From Isoetes taiwanensis (taxonomy: Eukaryota > Streptophyta > Lycopodiopsida > Isoetales > Isoetaceae): a DNA stretch of 64,000 nt. Of the stretch, positions 54,628 to 64,000 are shown in pieces. Within the stretch, counting starts at the first letter, position 1, and every line of letters starts with the position of its first letter. The position numbers were made by a program, and so were the translations under genes. The stretch spans positions 7,412,736-7,476,735 of the forward strand of contig JAJEKV010000032.1 in assembly GCA_021234155.1 (NCBI GenBank). The letters are read 5' to 3'. The notes beneath the pieces were generated by a model. That model was not told the origin of the DNA. It worked only from the letters and a program-made list of their open reading frames with translations, and ran no database searches.

Positions 54628-56297
54628 GGCTTCGTTTTTTCAAACTTGAATCGGTCTTATTGCAAAAAAAACCTAAACCCTGCAAAAACCAAGGAAATAG
54701 AGCATATTGTTTTAGAAACAGAGCATTCTTTTCAAGAGCAAAAGCAAAACCCTACCTGGTAAACTGATTCTATACATCTGATCTTACCGGTTCTTACCTG
54801 TGATCTTACCTGCTGAGCGGAATCGATGGGCCAATTTCCATTCCGCGATGTAGGAGGATGCTACGTGGTGCAACAGAAATGCACGCCAGAAAAATTGGCC
54901 GACCCAACTTCTATTTTGTATAGGGGAATGGCTTTTGCGATGCCATTCTCGACCACCGTGAGGGGGGCCGCTGACGGCGATTAGCCGAGGGCTGGGTCTC
55001 CCCGCCGTCGTCGGAATGGCAGAGCAAAGGCCATTCCCCTACAAAATAGAAGTTGGGGAGGCCATTTGGGTACAAATCCGGCAGATTTTTGAGGTTTTTG
55101 GCAAGATTAGCAAGCTGCAGACTCAAATAAAAAATTTGAAGCGGCCTTTTTGGGAGCAGTGATCCAGGTGAATGTTGCAAGTTTTGGCAAGTTCCGAGTG
55201 AGCGAAGCGATGGAAGAAGCTCACGGTTTTGTGGATTCTTGGTAAGGGCCTTGGATAAAACCTCCGTGAATCTTAGTTTAAGTTAGGTTTTTTTATGCAG
55301 CTCGAAGGCATGATTGCTGGCTTCGTTTTTTCAAACTTGAATCGGTCTTATTGCAAAAAAAACCTAAACCCTGCAAAAACCAAGGAAATAGAGCATATTG
55401 TTTTAGAAACAGAGCATTCTTTTCAAGAGCAAAAGCAAAACCCTACCTGGTAAACTGATTCTATACATCTGATCTTACCGGTTCTTACCTGTGATCTTAC
55501 CTGCTGAGCGGAATCGATGGGCCAATTTCCATTCCGCGATGTAGGAGGATGCTACGTGGCGCAACAGAAATGCACGCCAGAAAAATTGGCCGACCCAACT
55601 TCTATTTTGTATAGGGGAATGGCTTTTGCGATGCCATTCCCAAGACGGTGGAGGGGCCCGCGACCGTGGCGTAGCCGGGGAGCCGGGTCTCCGCTTCGTC
55701 TTGAATGGCAGAGCAAAAGCCATTCCCCTACAAAATAGAAGTTGGGGAGGCCATTTGGGTACAAATCCGGCAGATTTTTGAGGTTTTTGGCAAGATTAGC
55801 AAGCTGCAGACTCAAATAAAAGCTGAAGCGACCTTTTGGGAACAGATCCGGTGAATGTTGCAAGTTTTTGGCAAGTTCTGAGTGAGCAGAAGCGATGGAA
55901 GAAGCTCTGGTTTTGTGGATTCTTGGTAAGGGCCTTCAGATAAACCTGTGAATCTTAGTTTAAGTTAGGTTTTTTTATGCTGGGTAGCTCGAAGGCATGA
56001 TTGCTGGCTTCGTTTTTTCAAACTTGAATCGGTCTTATTGCAAAAAAAACCTAAACCCTGCAAAAACCAAGGAAATAGAGCATATTGTTTTAGAAACAGA
56101 GCATTCTTTTCAAGAGCAAAAGCAAAACCCTACCTGGTAAACTGATTCTATACATCTGATCTTACCGGTTCTTACCTGTGATCTTACCTGCTGAGCGGAA
56201 TCGATGGGCCAATTTCCATTCCGCGATGTAGGAGGATGCTACGTGGCGCAACAGAAATGCACGCCAGAAAAATTGGCCGACCCAACTTCTATTTTGT
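54628..56297 (+). repeat. Three tandem ~690-bp units
   Basis: Units begin GGCTTCGTTTTTTCAAACTT at 54628, 55319 and 56006. The first two are 691 and 687 bp; the third is cut after CCAACTTCTATTTTG at ~56297. The first ~270 bp (through GGCCGACCCAACTTCTATTTTG) are almost identical in all three. The rest of units 1 and 2 is similar but has short indels and a divergent GC-rich core. Non-coding; it lies downstream of the pectinesterase. Confidence 0.92.
54904..55058. mobile_element. Hairpin element within repeat unit 1 (second copy at ~55596-55751)
   Basis: CCAACTTCTATTTTGTATAG followed by GGGAATGGCTTTTGCGATGCC is mirrored ~60 bp later by GGCAGAGCAAAGGCCATTCC and CCTACAAAATAGAAGTTGG, giving ~42-bp arms. 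The GC-rich loop differs between units 1 and 2. Looks like a tiny inverted-repeat element carried along by the tandem duplication. Confidence 0.65.
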
Positions 56298-56373
56298 TAA
56301 CTAAAAGTCTGCAATGCAAGATTGCAAAGTGATAAAAACTTGACAAAGAAAAAAGAAAAAAGCTCCCATTTTC

Positions 56374-56444
56374 TTTATTTGAAACCCATTTGAGATTACA
56401 TAAAAGAAGCTTAGGAAGTATGAATTGCATCCTTCCCTTTTATT
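56374..56444 (-). promoter_or_regulatory. Candidate poly(A) signals of the pectinesterase
   Basis: Minus-strand AATAAA hexamers at 56439-56444 and 56374-56379 lie 86 and 151 bp past the stop codon, suitable spacing for plant polyadenylation. Confidence 0.45.
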
Positions 56445-56529
56445 TCCACACTTCAATGCAAGTGTGTCAATCTTCAAAAATAAATCATAATGGCATTAGC
56501 AGATATGAGACTAAGGTTAACAGTATCAC

Positions 56530-58189
56530 TTAAAGTCCTCCTCTGTATGGAACTTGTGGAGGTAACCATGACTTCCCCTGAATAAAATGTTTGACAGTGA
56601 AGCGATGAGCTCGGCCTCTAGACATGGAAGTAGACCAGGGAACGCGATGAGAACGGGAAGAACCAGGGCCATAGTTAGCAAACTCACCATAGTAGAGAGT
56701 CCGAAGGGCAAAGTCACCACTCCAAGGGAGCCAACCACTGGGGTGAATAATATAGTCCAAGAAAGAGAGCATGAACACAGTTCTGGAGTAAAGCTTCCAA
56801 GGTCTACCAAGGTAACAAGGGTGCTGAGAGATGCTCTTTCTAAGCGATGACGTGCCGGTAATTCGGCAGTTGTGAAAGGAGAGGCCGGTATTTTGGTTCT
56901 TATCCGTGCGACCTTGGGCGGTGAAAACTACCTGCTGACCTGGGTTACCGACACGTGCCATGATGACAGAGTTTTGGAGCACAACCGCGCCATTTCCGAA
57001 GATGAAGTCTACAGATCCAAGGACTATGCATTCCCGGTAAAATTGTCTCAGAGAGTGGGCATACAGGGTATCTTGAAACCCTCTAAACTCACTGCGGTAA
57101 AATGTCACTTTATCTGCGCTAACCCTAACAGCCACTGCCTGGTGCTTCGCTGGTCCTGCATCGTTCTTCACCGTGAAATCCATTCCAAGGAATTTATCTC
57201 CATTGATTACTGCACAGGATATAAAAGATCATTAGATTCTGTTCAACACAGGTATTTTCATTTCTCTGTAATATAGAGATGTATGTGCTTACTAAATGCA
57301 GCGAAAATGTACTTAATATCGATGTCAGATGTGCTTAATAGAGATGTATATGCTTACTAAGTGTAGCAGAGTTGAAGGTTGTAACACCAATTTGCTGCAC
57401 ATTCCTGCTTCCACTAATGATGGTCTTGCCAATTCCATCTCCTACAAATACTAGGTTGGTGGCCTCCTTGGGCACAATAACTTGCTCTCTGTATACTCCT
57501 GCTTTGATCTTAATGACATAAGGAGATATGCTGTTCAAGGGAGCCTCATCTACGGCAGCTTGAATTGTTTTGTGTTTTGCCCTTCCATCTCTAGCAACCT
57601 CTACATTGTAAGTAACTTCAGCATTTTTTAACTGCAACAATCTTCGGTGATCTGCAGGGACCCAAGTAGGAGCTTCATCGACAAAATGATCTCCATGTGA
57701 AAACAGGCGCCGGTGTCGGTGCAAATTCTCTGATTTGTAGGCAGTGACTAGCGCAAGGATTTTGCTCAACAAGTTGGTGTTAGATTGACCCCAAGATGAG
57801 AGCTGAGATGACAAGAGGGTTTTCATTTGCAGGCCTTGAATGCCATCAAGACATGTGGTCTGATGTGTCAGCGCAGCGCTGAGCCAAGTGATCACATCCT
57901 CAGTGACTGTAGAATTGGAGCTAGAGAACTGAATGAGTGAGGCATTGACATGATCTACAGCAGATTCAATATTTTCTATGCAATCATTGAACGGAGCGGT
58001 CGTGTTAACATCATGTGCAAGAGAGATTAGGCTATGAAGATGTTGAAGAGTGTTATGGAGGCTAGTAATTGCATGTGAGAAGGAGCTTTTCACCACCGTG
58101 GCAGATGGATTGATAGAAAGAGCATCTGTGCTCAAGGCTAGCATGAGGAATATGTTGAAGATCAGACATCTCTTTTGAGGGCATGCCAT
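56530..58189 (-). CDS. PME: Pectin methylesterase with PMEI pro-region (type I)
   Basis: Two exons, 58189-57358 and 57209-56530, with a 148-bp GT-AG intron in phase 1, give 503 residues, a normal length. A signal peptide (~1-25; hydrophobic LIFNIFLMLALS) leads into an inhibitor-like pro-domain (~30-170, with Cys70 and Cys113). The subtilase processing motif HRRLL (181-185) follows, with an RRL site at 160. The catalytic domain starts EVARDGRAKHKTIQAAVDEA and retains all active-site residues: Gln301 (HQAVAVR), Gln323 and Asp324 (GFQDTLY), Asp345 (GSVDFIFG) and Arg413 (YLGRPW). It removes methyl esters from homogalacturonan in the cell wall, stiffening or loosening it by location. The ATG at 58189 was chosen as the first before the signal peptide. 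It appears functional. Confidence 0.95.
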
Positions 58190-58275
58190 GTCTAGGCAAT
58201 GCAAACTGCAGCCAGATCTAACAAAAACTACTGAAAACTACCTCCACTTGCTTTTCAACTAGAGCTCAATTCAAG

Positions 58276-58302
58276 TCATTTATACTACAATACGTCATGC
58301 AG
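58276..58302 (-). promoter_or_regulatory. Pectinesterase TATA box and TGACG-type element
   Basis: On the minus strand, TATAAATGA (58276-58284) lies ~90 bp upstream of the start codon. Just before it, GCATGACGTATTG (about 58289-58301) holds a TGACG bZIP/as-1-like half site. Placement fits a core promoter; function is inferred. Confidence 0.5.
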
Positions 58303-58957
58303 AATGTGGCATTATGGGCATTATTGTCCATCCAAACAAATTTGAGGACATCCATCAATGGAGCCTAGAATTTGAAGGGGCACCATACATTTTCAAGGCA
58401 AAATTAGAAAACATATTTGTGGTTCATTTGTGAACAAAGGTGCTATATATTTATGCAACTATTTGTAAAACCAGTTATATATCCTAAATGTGTATAGAAG
58501 TACGACTCCTCACAACTTTTATGTTCATTTGTTTGTGGTTGAAATTGAAAGATATATAGAATCCCCAATTTCTAAGTGTTCTGTCTAACACGATTGCTGA
58601 AATAAAAGAGATCCATGAATTTCCATCCTAAATTTCCATACGAAGTAATCACTTTGCCAACAATAATGGTATAGTATGTTGATAGCCATATGCTATAACG
58701 TGGTAAAGTTTGTTCCAAAATGATGTTGATGTGGGAATGTTTTAAATCCCAATAATGTCGGTGGGAACCCGTTATCCGCCAGTTGCATCCATGGACGAAG
58801 ATAACCCACACAAAACGAGAGGAGCAGAGGAGTTCATCAGACTAGTTGTCTGTTGAAACAATGCATATCACAAATTGGATGAACAAATTATCCTGAGAAT
58901 GTTGCCTAGCTGATATTAGTCTCATAATCCGTGCTGCATTCAGCTCCTACTTCAAAA
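58303..58957. promoter_or_regulatory. Shared intergenic region between divergent PME and PHT4 genes
   Basis: The two coding starts (58189 minus, 58958 plus) are 769 bp apart, head to head, so both promoters lie here. No other gene or repeat is evident. I did not find a clear TATA box for the plus-strand gene. Confidence 0.55.
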
Positions 58958-61900
58958 ATGGGAATTGGCGGATTGTTGTCTTCAGCTGCGCTAGCAATTC
59001 CACACCGATCAATGGCTCAATGCAGAAGTAACATACGATTTAAGCATTTCTTTTTTGTGCATTGCCTCACCATAGAACAAAAATTGAGTTCTCTGCATCG
59101 TCCATTTAGTATGGATGGCATCAATTTATAATTTATCTATTAGAAACTTAAGAAGCAGCTGACAAACATGCAGCACACGTTTCCAGAATTTGCCGGACAA
59201 TCTAACTAATAATTCTGTTTGGTCCACGTTTTCTGAATGTTTCTCTGACATTGCAAATTTTGTGAACTTCAGGACCACAGGGCACTCGTACATATAGTTT
59301 TGATCCTTTAAAATCTTCGGTTATAGGGGAGAAAAGACGCCACAATTACATGCATTGCAAGGGAACGGAGGATAGAGCCAAGTACAGATTCTTGTTCAAA
59401 CTAAACTGCAGGCATGGGATCAGTCACACTAACAAAACACTAACAAACAGAATGCTCTTCAGTATCAATCCTCTTGAATCTGGTATTAGGTTGTCAGCAG
59501 TCGAAGTAAGAAAACAACTAGAGAATACGCCATTGAGATGCAGGGGATCCCAAACAACAGAATGGGAAGACCTGGATAAAGAAAGTATTAAGCTTGGTCT
59601 AGATGTTGATGCAGAAGACATTAAGTTTGCGTTGAGTCCAGAGTCCACTGTAGAAAGTTCAACAAATAATGAAGCAGCTGCAATGGCAACAGAACCACCT
59701 GCCTCTAAACCGTCCTTTCAAAAACGTTGGCTAATTGTTATTCTGTGCTTCTTCGCCTTCCTCCTATGTAACATGGATCGGGTAATTTATACATTTCAGA
59801 TTTGATGAGTTTCATGCATGGTTGATGGAATGAATCGTACCACAAGCTAACCAGCAATGTCAGTATAGGGGTAGGCTCAATTTAGAATCCATGCACTGCA
59901 AAACTTCCTTTCAAAAAACCATGTCTGCACATGTTTCAATGTTAAGAACCTATTTGGGTCTGCTTTTTTCTTTTGCTTTCTCAACCCTTCCTACATGTCT
60001 TACATATTTCAGGTAAACATGAGCATTGCAATTCTTCCAATGGCCGCAGAATATAAATGGAGCTCTGCAACAGTTGGGTTGGTGCAATCATCCTTCTTCT
60101 GGGGTTACCTTCTAACGCAGGTAAATATTTTCCGAGATCTTTCATATTGTCACATTGATCATAATGGGAAAATTATGCAAAAAAGAATAGGAATATGATG
60201 AAACGAAGAATCAGAAATACAACAAAACTATTTGAATCAGGCTGGGAATGATCAGTTGCAAGTTGACAAAGAAATTCCCTTTGCGCCCTTTGTTCCTTAT
60301 TAGTAAGCTCTAATGTTCTTGCACTCCCTGACCTTTGTTGTAAAGTATTGTCTACCAAAGTTTTCAGAAGTTGATTATCACTACAAAATCTTCTTGGACA
60401 CTCTGCCTCTCCCCTTCCATCTCCATACAGGGATCACTTTCCACTGTAATTTAAAATGAAGGGAAACAATAGAGCACGAGAGCAAATCATGCACCTCTGC
60501 AGAAAAGTCGTAGCATCTTGGGTAAACCTGGGCCTGAACCATGCCTGTCCGGATGTCTGAAGACAAGTTCTTCCCCTTTAAGAATTTAGAAACGTACATT
60601 CAAATATAAACATCCTTACTAGGCCATTTGCCTCATCACTTTCCTTTGAGATCAGTGGTAATCTTGTTTTCCATTTTCTTTGGTGGAAAACAAAACAACT
60701 TTCTCATGGTGCTTATGCCAGTAAACCCTTGACATGCAATTATCATATAAATGCTAAGGTTGGCAACAGATACTTTTTGCAGATTTTAGGAGGAATATGG
60801 GCAGACAAAGTCGGTGGGAAACAAGTACTGAGTTTTGGAGTTGTATGGTGGTCACTAGCTACAGTCCTAACCCCTGTCGCTGCAACACTTGGGCTGCCAG
60901 CCTTACTTCTAGTACGGGCATGCATGGGTGTTGGTGAGGTCAGTATCTTATTTTCATGCTTACTGCAATAAATTATAATACATTGGATCTGTGAAATCTT
61001 GAATGAAAAGCTTACTGTGAACTAAATTCCAAACTAGTTTTTTATTATGTTGCCACCACACAAGCTTGGTTCTCAAGTATTACATGTACTTTGTTATTAT
61101 CTGATGAAATACTTATCTGCATTTGCTGGTCGTCTTCTACTCAGGGCGTGGCAATGCCTGCAATGAATAATCTGCTTTCCAAATGGGTCCCAATCAAAGA
61201 AAGGAGCAGATCACTCGCACTTGTTTACAGTGGAATGTACCTGGGCTCTGTGACGGGCTTGGCATTTTCTCCAACTTTAATCCACAATTATAACTGGCCT
61301 TCTGTCTTCTTCTCATTTGGATCCCTTGGTGTTATTTGGTTCGTTCTATGGCAACGTTATGTAAGATTGCATTCCCTAATAGATTGTCCATAGATGCTAG
61401 ATAATATATCGCTCAAACCATTTTGCACTAGCCTCTGTGGCACTGATCAGGAAACAACAGTCTGTGCAAGATATTAGAGCTCTTAAAGTGCCGTAAGATC
61501 TCTTAATTTGGCATTATTAGCATTTCTTGGTTTGCTGACGGTCAACAAAAGTGTATGGACTGTTTCTGCATATGAGCATACTGTCCTTCCTTCATGTCAT
61601 TTTAATTTTCTGAAAGGAACTGTCTGAATTTCTCTAATGGCTCATCCTCATGATGGTACTCCGATAGTGCTTCCCACAATTACATGAATGACATGCTTAC
61701 AAATATGTGTTACTTGCTGCTTGGGTTTCATCTTCCTGCAGTAACAGTATATTGTTTCCAGGCACAAAGCTCTCCTGCTGACGACCCAACAATTACTGCA
61801 GAGGAAAGAGAACTAATTGCGGGGGGCAGCCCTCCAAAATCAACTGTGAAAGAGATACCCTGGAAATTGCTTTTGTCAAAAGCACCTGTCTGGGCATTGA

Positions 61901-63493
61901 TAATATGCCATTTTTGCCACAATTGGGGAACCTTTATACTTTTGACTTGGATGCCAACCTACTATAACCAGGTTTGTCAATACTTTTCATAGATGGATAT
62001 TGTTATCCTTTCATCATCCCATCAGTTTGGATGATTGGCATACCAGATTCTCTTATTATTTCCTACCTTATACAAATGCAAATGGTGTAATTGTTCATGA
62101 TAATATGCGGACAACAAATTAATTTTTGCTTTAGGTGCATGCTGCAGGAGATCAGACTTCTGACTTCTCTTGGTTCAGGTTTTGGGATTCAACCTAATGG
62201 AGTCAGGAATGTTTTCAGTCCTGCCCTGGCTAACTATGGCAATATCTGCCAACATAGGAGGCTGGCTTGCTGATACAATGGTCAGTCGAGGAATTTCTGT
62301 TACAACTGTGCGCAAGGTGAGTATTATCCAACTTGCATGACCACCAGAGGTTGATAGGCAAAGGTAACCCTTACATATTATAGGTCATATAGAAATAAGA
62401 ACTATATCCACAACAAGTACCCACAGAATCACATTCTTTCTCATGCCATATTTAAATTAGCAAAGCAGTCCTTTCTCATCCATTAGGGAGTAAATATTCT
62501 TATGATCCACAACACAGTGCGTCAATTATGATAACTAATTGTCCTCTTTAATACAGATTATGCAAACTGTAGGCTTTCTTGGGCCAGCCTTTTTCCTAAC
62601 ACAGCTCAGTGGTATCACCTCACCTACGCTTGCAGTACTTTGCATGATGGGATCACAAGTATGTAACTTCTACAGTCAAGCATTTTGTAAGTACATCTCA
62701 CTCACGCATTGCTTCCATTCATTACAGGGATCAGACGCCTTTTCACAATCAGGACTATACTCTAACCATCAGGACATCGGGCCTCGTTATGCGGTATGTT
62801 CCCTTGTATAGACAAATAATAATATCATTTTAGTATCCAGCTCCTTTGTTCTTGCAACTTCATCGATTTATCTGCTGCAGGGCGTTCTTCTTGGCATGTC
62901 AAATACAGCAGGTGTGCTTGCTGGTGTTTTTGGGACTGCTGCAACAGGGTATATTCTGCAGCATGGTCAGTTTCTTCTCCATGCCTGAAATCAGTATTTC
63001 TTGTTTAACGGATACACTCTCACACTACACCTTACGTGCATTTAATCACTATAAATGTTTAGTCACCAAAATGGACCTGCATTTCCCTTGTAGAATTGCA
63101 GAACAGTGCACATTGCATAGGATAATGCCATGGTAACCAAATTGGACCTATAGGTGTTTTATTATGCCAATAATCTTACCTGCTGCAGCCTCACGACGTA
63201 ATCAATGAAGAACATAGTGCTGCATAGATCATTTGTGAAACAATGGCAATTACAGCAGATAGACCCTTTCCTGCATGCATTCCTTCTCCTGCATTTAAGT
63301 TTGAATCTCCATTTCATTACAATAACACCTCTTTAGGATTAAATGGTGCACTGTGGAAAATCTGAAGATTGCCCTAACTTGATCCATCTTTTCAGGAACA
63401 TGGGATGATGTGTTCAAGGTTGCAGTTGTCCTCTACTTAATAGGAACCTTAATCTGGAACATTTTCTCATCTGGGGAACGCATATTTGACTAA
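58958..63493 (+). CDS. PHT4: PHT4-family plastid anion/phosphate transporter (SLC17-like MFS)
   Basis: Eleven exons: 58958-59027, 59273-59781, 60013-60120, 60783-60938, 61145-61360, 61762-61971, 62179-62316, 62557-62658, 62728-62793, 62881-62965, 63396-63493. All introns are GT-AG and phases agree; total 1758 nt, 585 residues. The start MGIGGLLSSAALAIPHRSMA is Ser/Arg-rich and poor in acids, like a chloroplast transit peptide. The transporter core begins at ~residue 173 (RWLIVILCFFAFLLCNMDRV). SLC17/PHT4 signatures follow: NMSIAILPM, ILGGIWADKVGGKQVL, RACMGVGEGVAMPAMNNLLS, FCHNWGTFILLTWMPTYYNQ, AFSQSGLYSNHQDIGPRYA, GMSNTAGVLAGVFGTAATGY and the end TWDDVFKVAVVLYLIGTLIW. Plant relatives move phosphate, or ascorbate (PHT4;4), across plastid membranes; which one cannot be decided here. 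Looks intact. Confidence 0.95.
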
Positions 63494-64000
63494 AACCTTC
63501 TGGCAAACTTGCTGCTCACTCAACATATTCTTCTACGGGGGAGTGAGAAACAAGACCCATACTAGGTGAGAGTATCTGCAAGCCACATCTTGCCCAAAAA
63601 GCCCATCCACAAATTGCTTATGTGCAAGAATTGATGGACAGTCCAGCAATCTCCATTTTGTTTCCAGATTGGAAAACATGCATTTTGAGCCATCAGCGGA
63701 TATTGAAAGCCCGACATCAAGCTGAAATTGAAGGCAAGGACGAGCGAACTAACGAAGATGAAGAGAAAACAAGAGGCGAACTCTTGGACAGAGACATTCC
63801 GAGAGCTGTTGCTAATAATATATTTGGGTGTTATTTCCATTTTCAATGCATGAGTCCTTGGTCCTAGTGATGTCCAATAGGTCTAACAATAGTAAAGTTA
63901 ATAAGGGCAGCTATGACAGGAGAACTTCTACCAGCCAAAAACTACCATTTTAGTTAAGTTATGACCGCACTCACTTTTCGATTGTTCTTTTTTTAATTGA
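63494..64000 (+). other. 3' flank of the PHT4 gene
   Basis: Probable 3' UTR and downstream DNA. The frame at 63622-63867 is short with no domain. AATAAT lies near 63813; no canonical AATAAA was seen before the window ends. Confidence 0.4.

Noticed and set aside
63562-63867. Short frames on both strands after the PHT4 stop
   Set aside because: They lie in the expected 3' UTR and lack domains or splice context.

Overview
This is nuclear DNA from a land plant with a large, repeat-rich genome. Two genes look intact: a secreted pectin methylesterase with an inhibitor pro-region, and a plastid-type PHT4 anion transporter with small GT-AG introns. Everything else is mobile-element debris. The mix of plant L1 LINEs, Copia, orphan Gypsy gag, a DUF7869-type transposon protein, a LINE with an animal-like C-terminus and a tyrosine-recombinase remnant suggests a fern, another seedless plant or a gymnosperm. 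The species cannot be named from sequence alone.

Layout. 0-10 kb: a LINE reverse-transcriptase end at the left edge, a tandem array (1.69-2.8 kb), a foldback element (4.78-5.06 kb), and small gene scraps (exon-like 6.25 kb, LRR 7.2-7.5 kb, DUF7869-like C-terminus 8.6-8.95 kb). 10.6-20.3 kb: a nested set. An L1 element (L1-A) is split by a 4.29-kb element with CACTA termini and TTAA flanks, which itself contains a second, 5'-truncated L1 (L1-B). 24.7-25.7 kb: orphan Gypsy gag. 26.1-27.7 kb: a same-strand chain of fragments of at least four unrelated genes (beta-tubulin, plastid PDC-E2, AVT-type amino-acid transporter, RBP45/47). 29.5-34.6 kb: a Copia element with near-identical LTRs and a 5-bp target duplication, but a decayed interior. 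37.4-38.0 kb: LINE C-terminus. 38.6-39.8 kb: an array of CTCGACTCGCGAGTCGAG-type palindromes. 40.1-48.5 kb: two nearly identical 750-bp copies of the 5' part of a DUF7869-type element flank 4.7 kb that holds an unrecognised minus-strand gene; the rest of the DUF7869 pseudogene follows the second copy. 49.0-49.8 kb: tyrosine-recombinase remnant. 51.6-52.15 kb: PPR pseudogene. 54.6-56.3 kb: three tandem ~690-bp units with nested hairpins.

56.5-63.5 kb is the genic end. The pectinesterase (minus) and PHT4 transporter (plus) are head to head, start codons 769 bp apart. Both have every exon and phase-consistent junctions. They act in separate places (cell wall and plastid), so their proximity need not mean joint function.

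All calls come from reading translations, motifs and repeats by eye. No alignment or database search was run.
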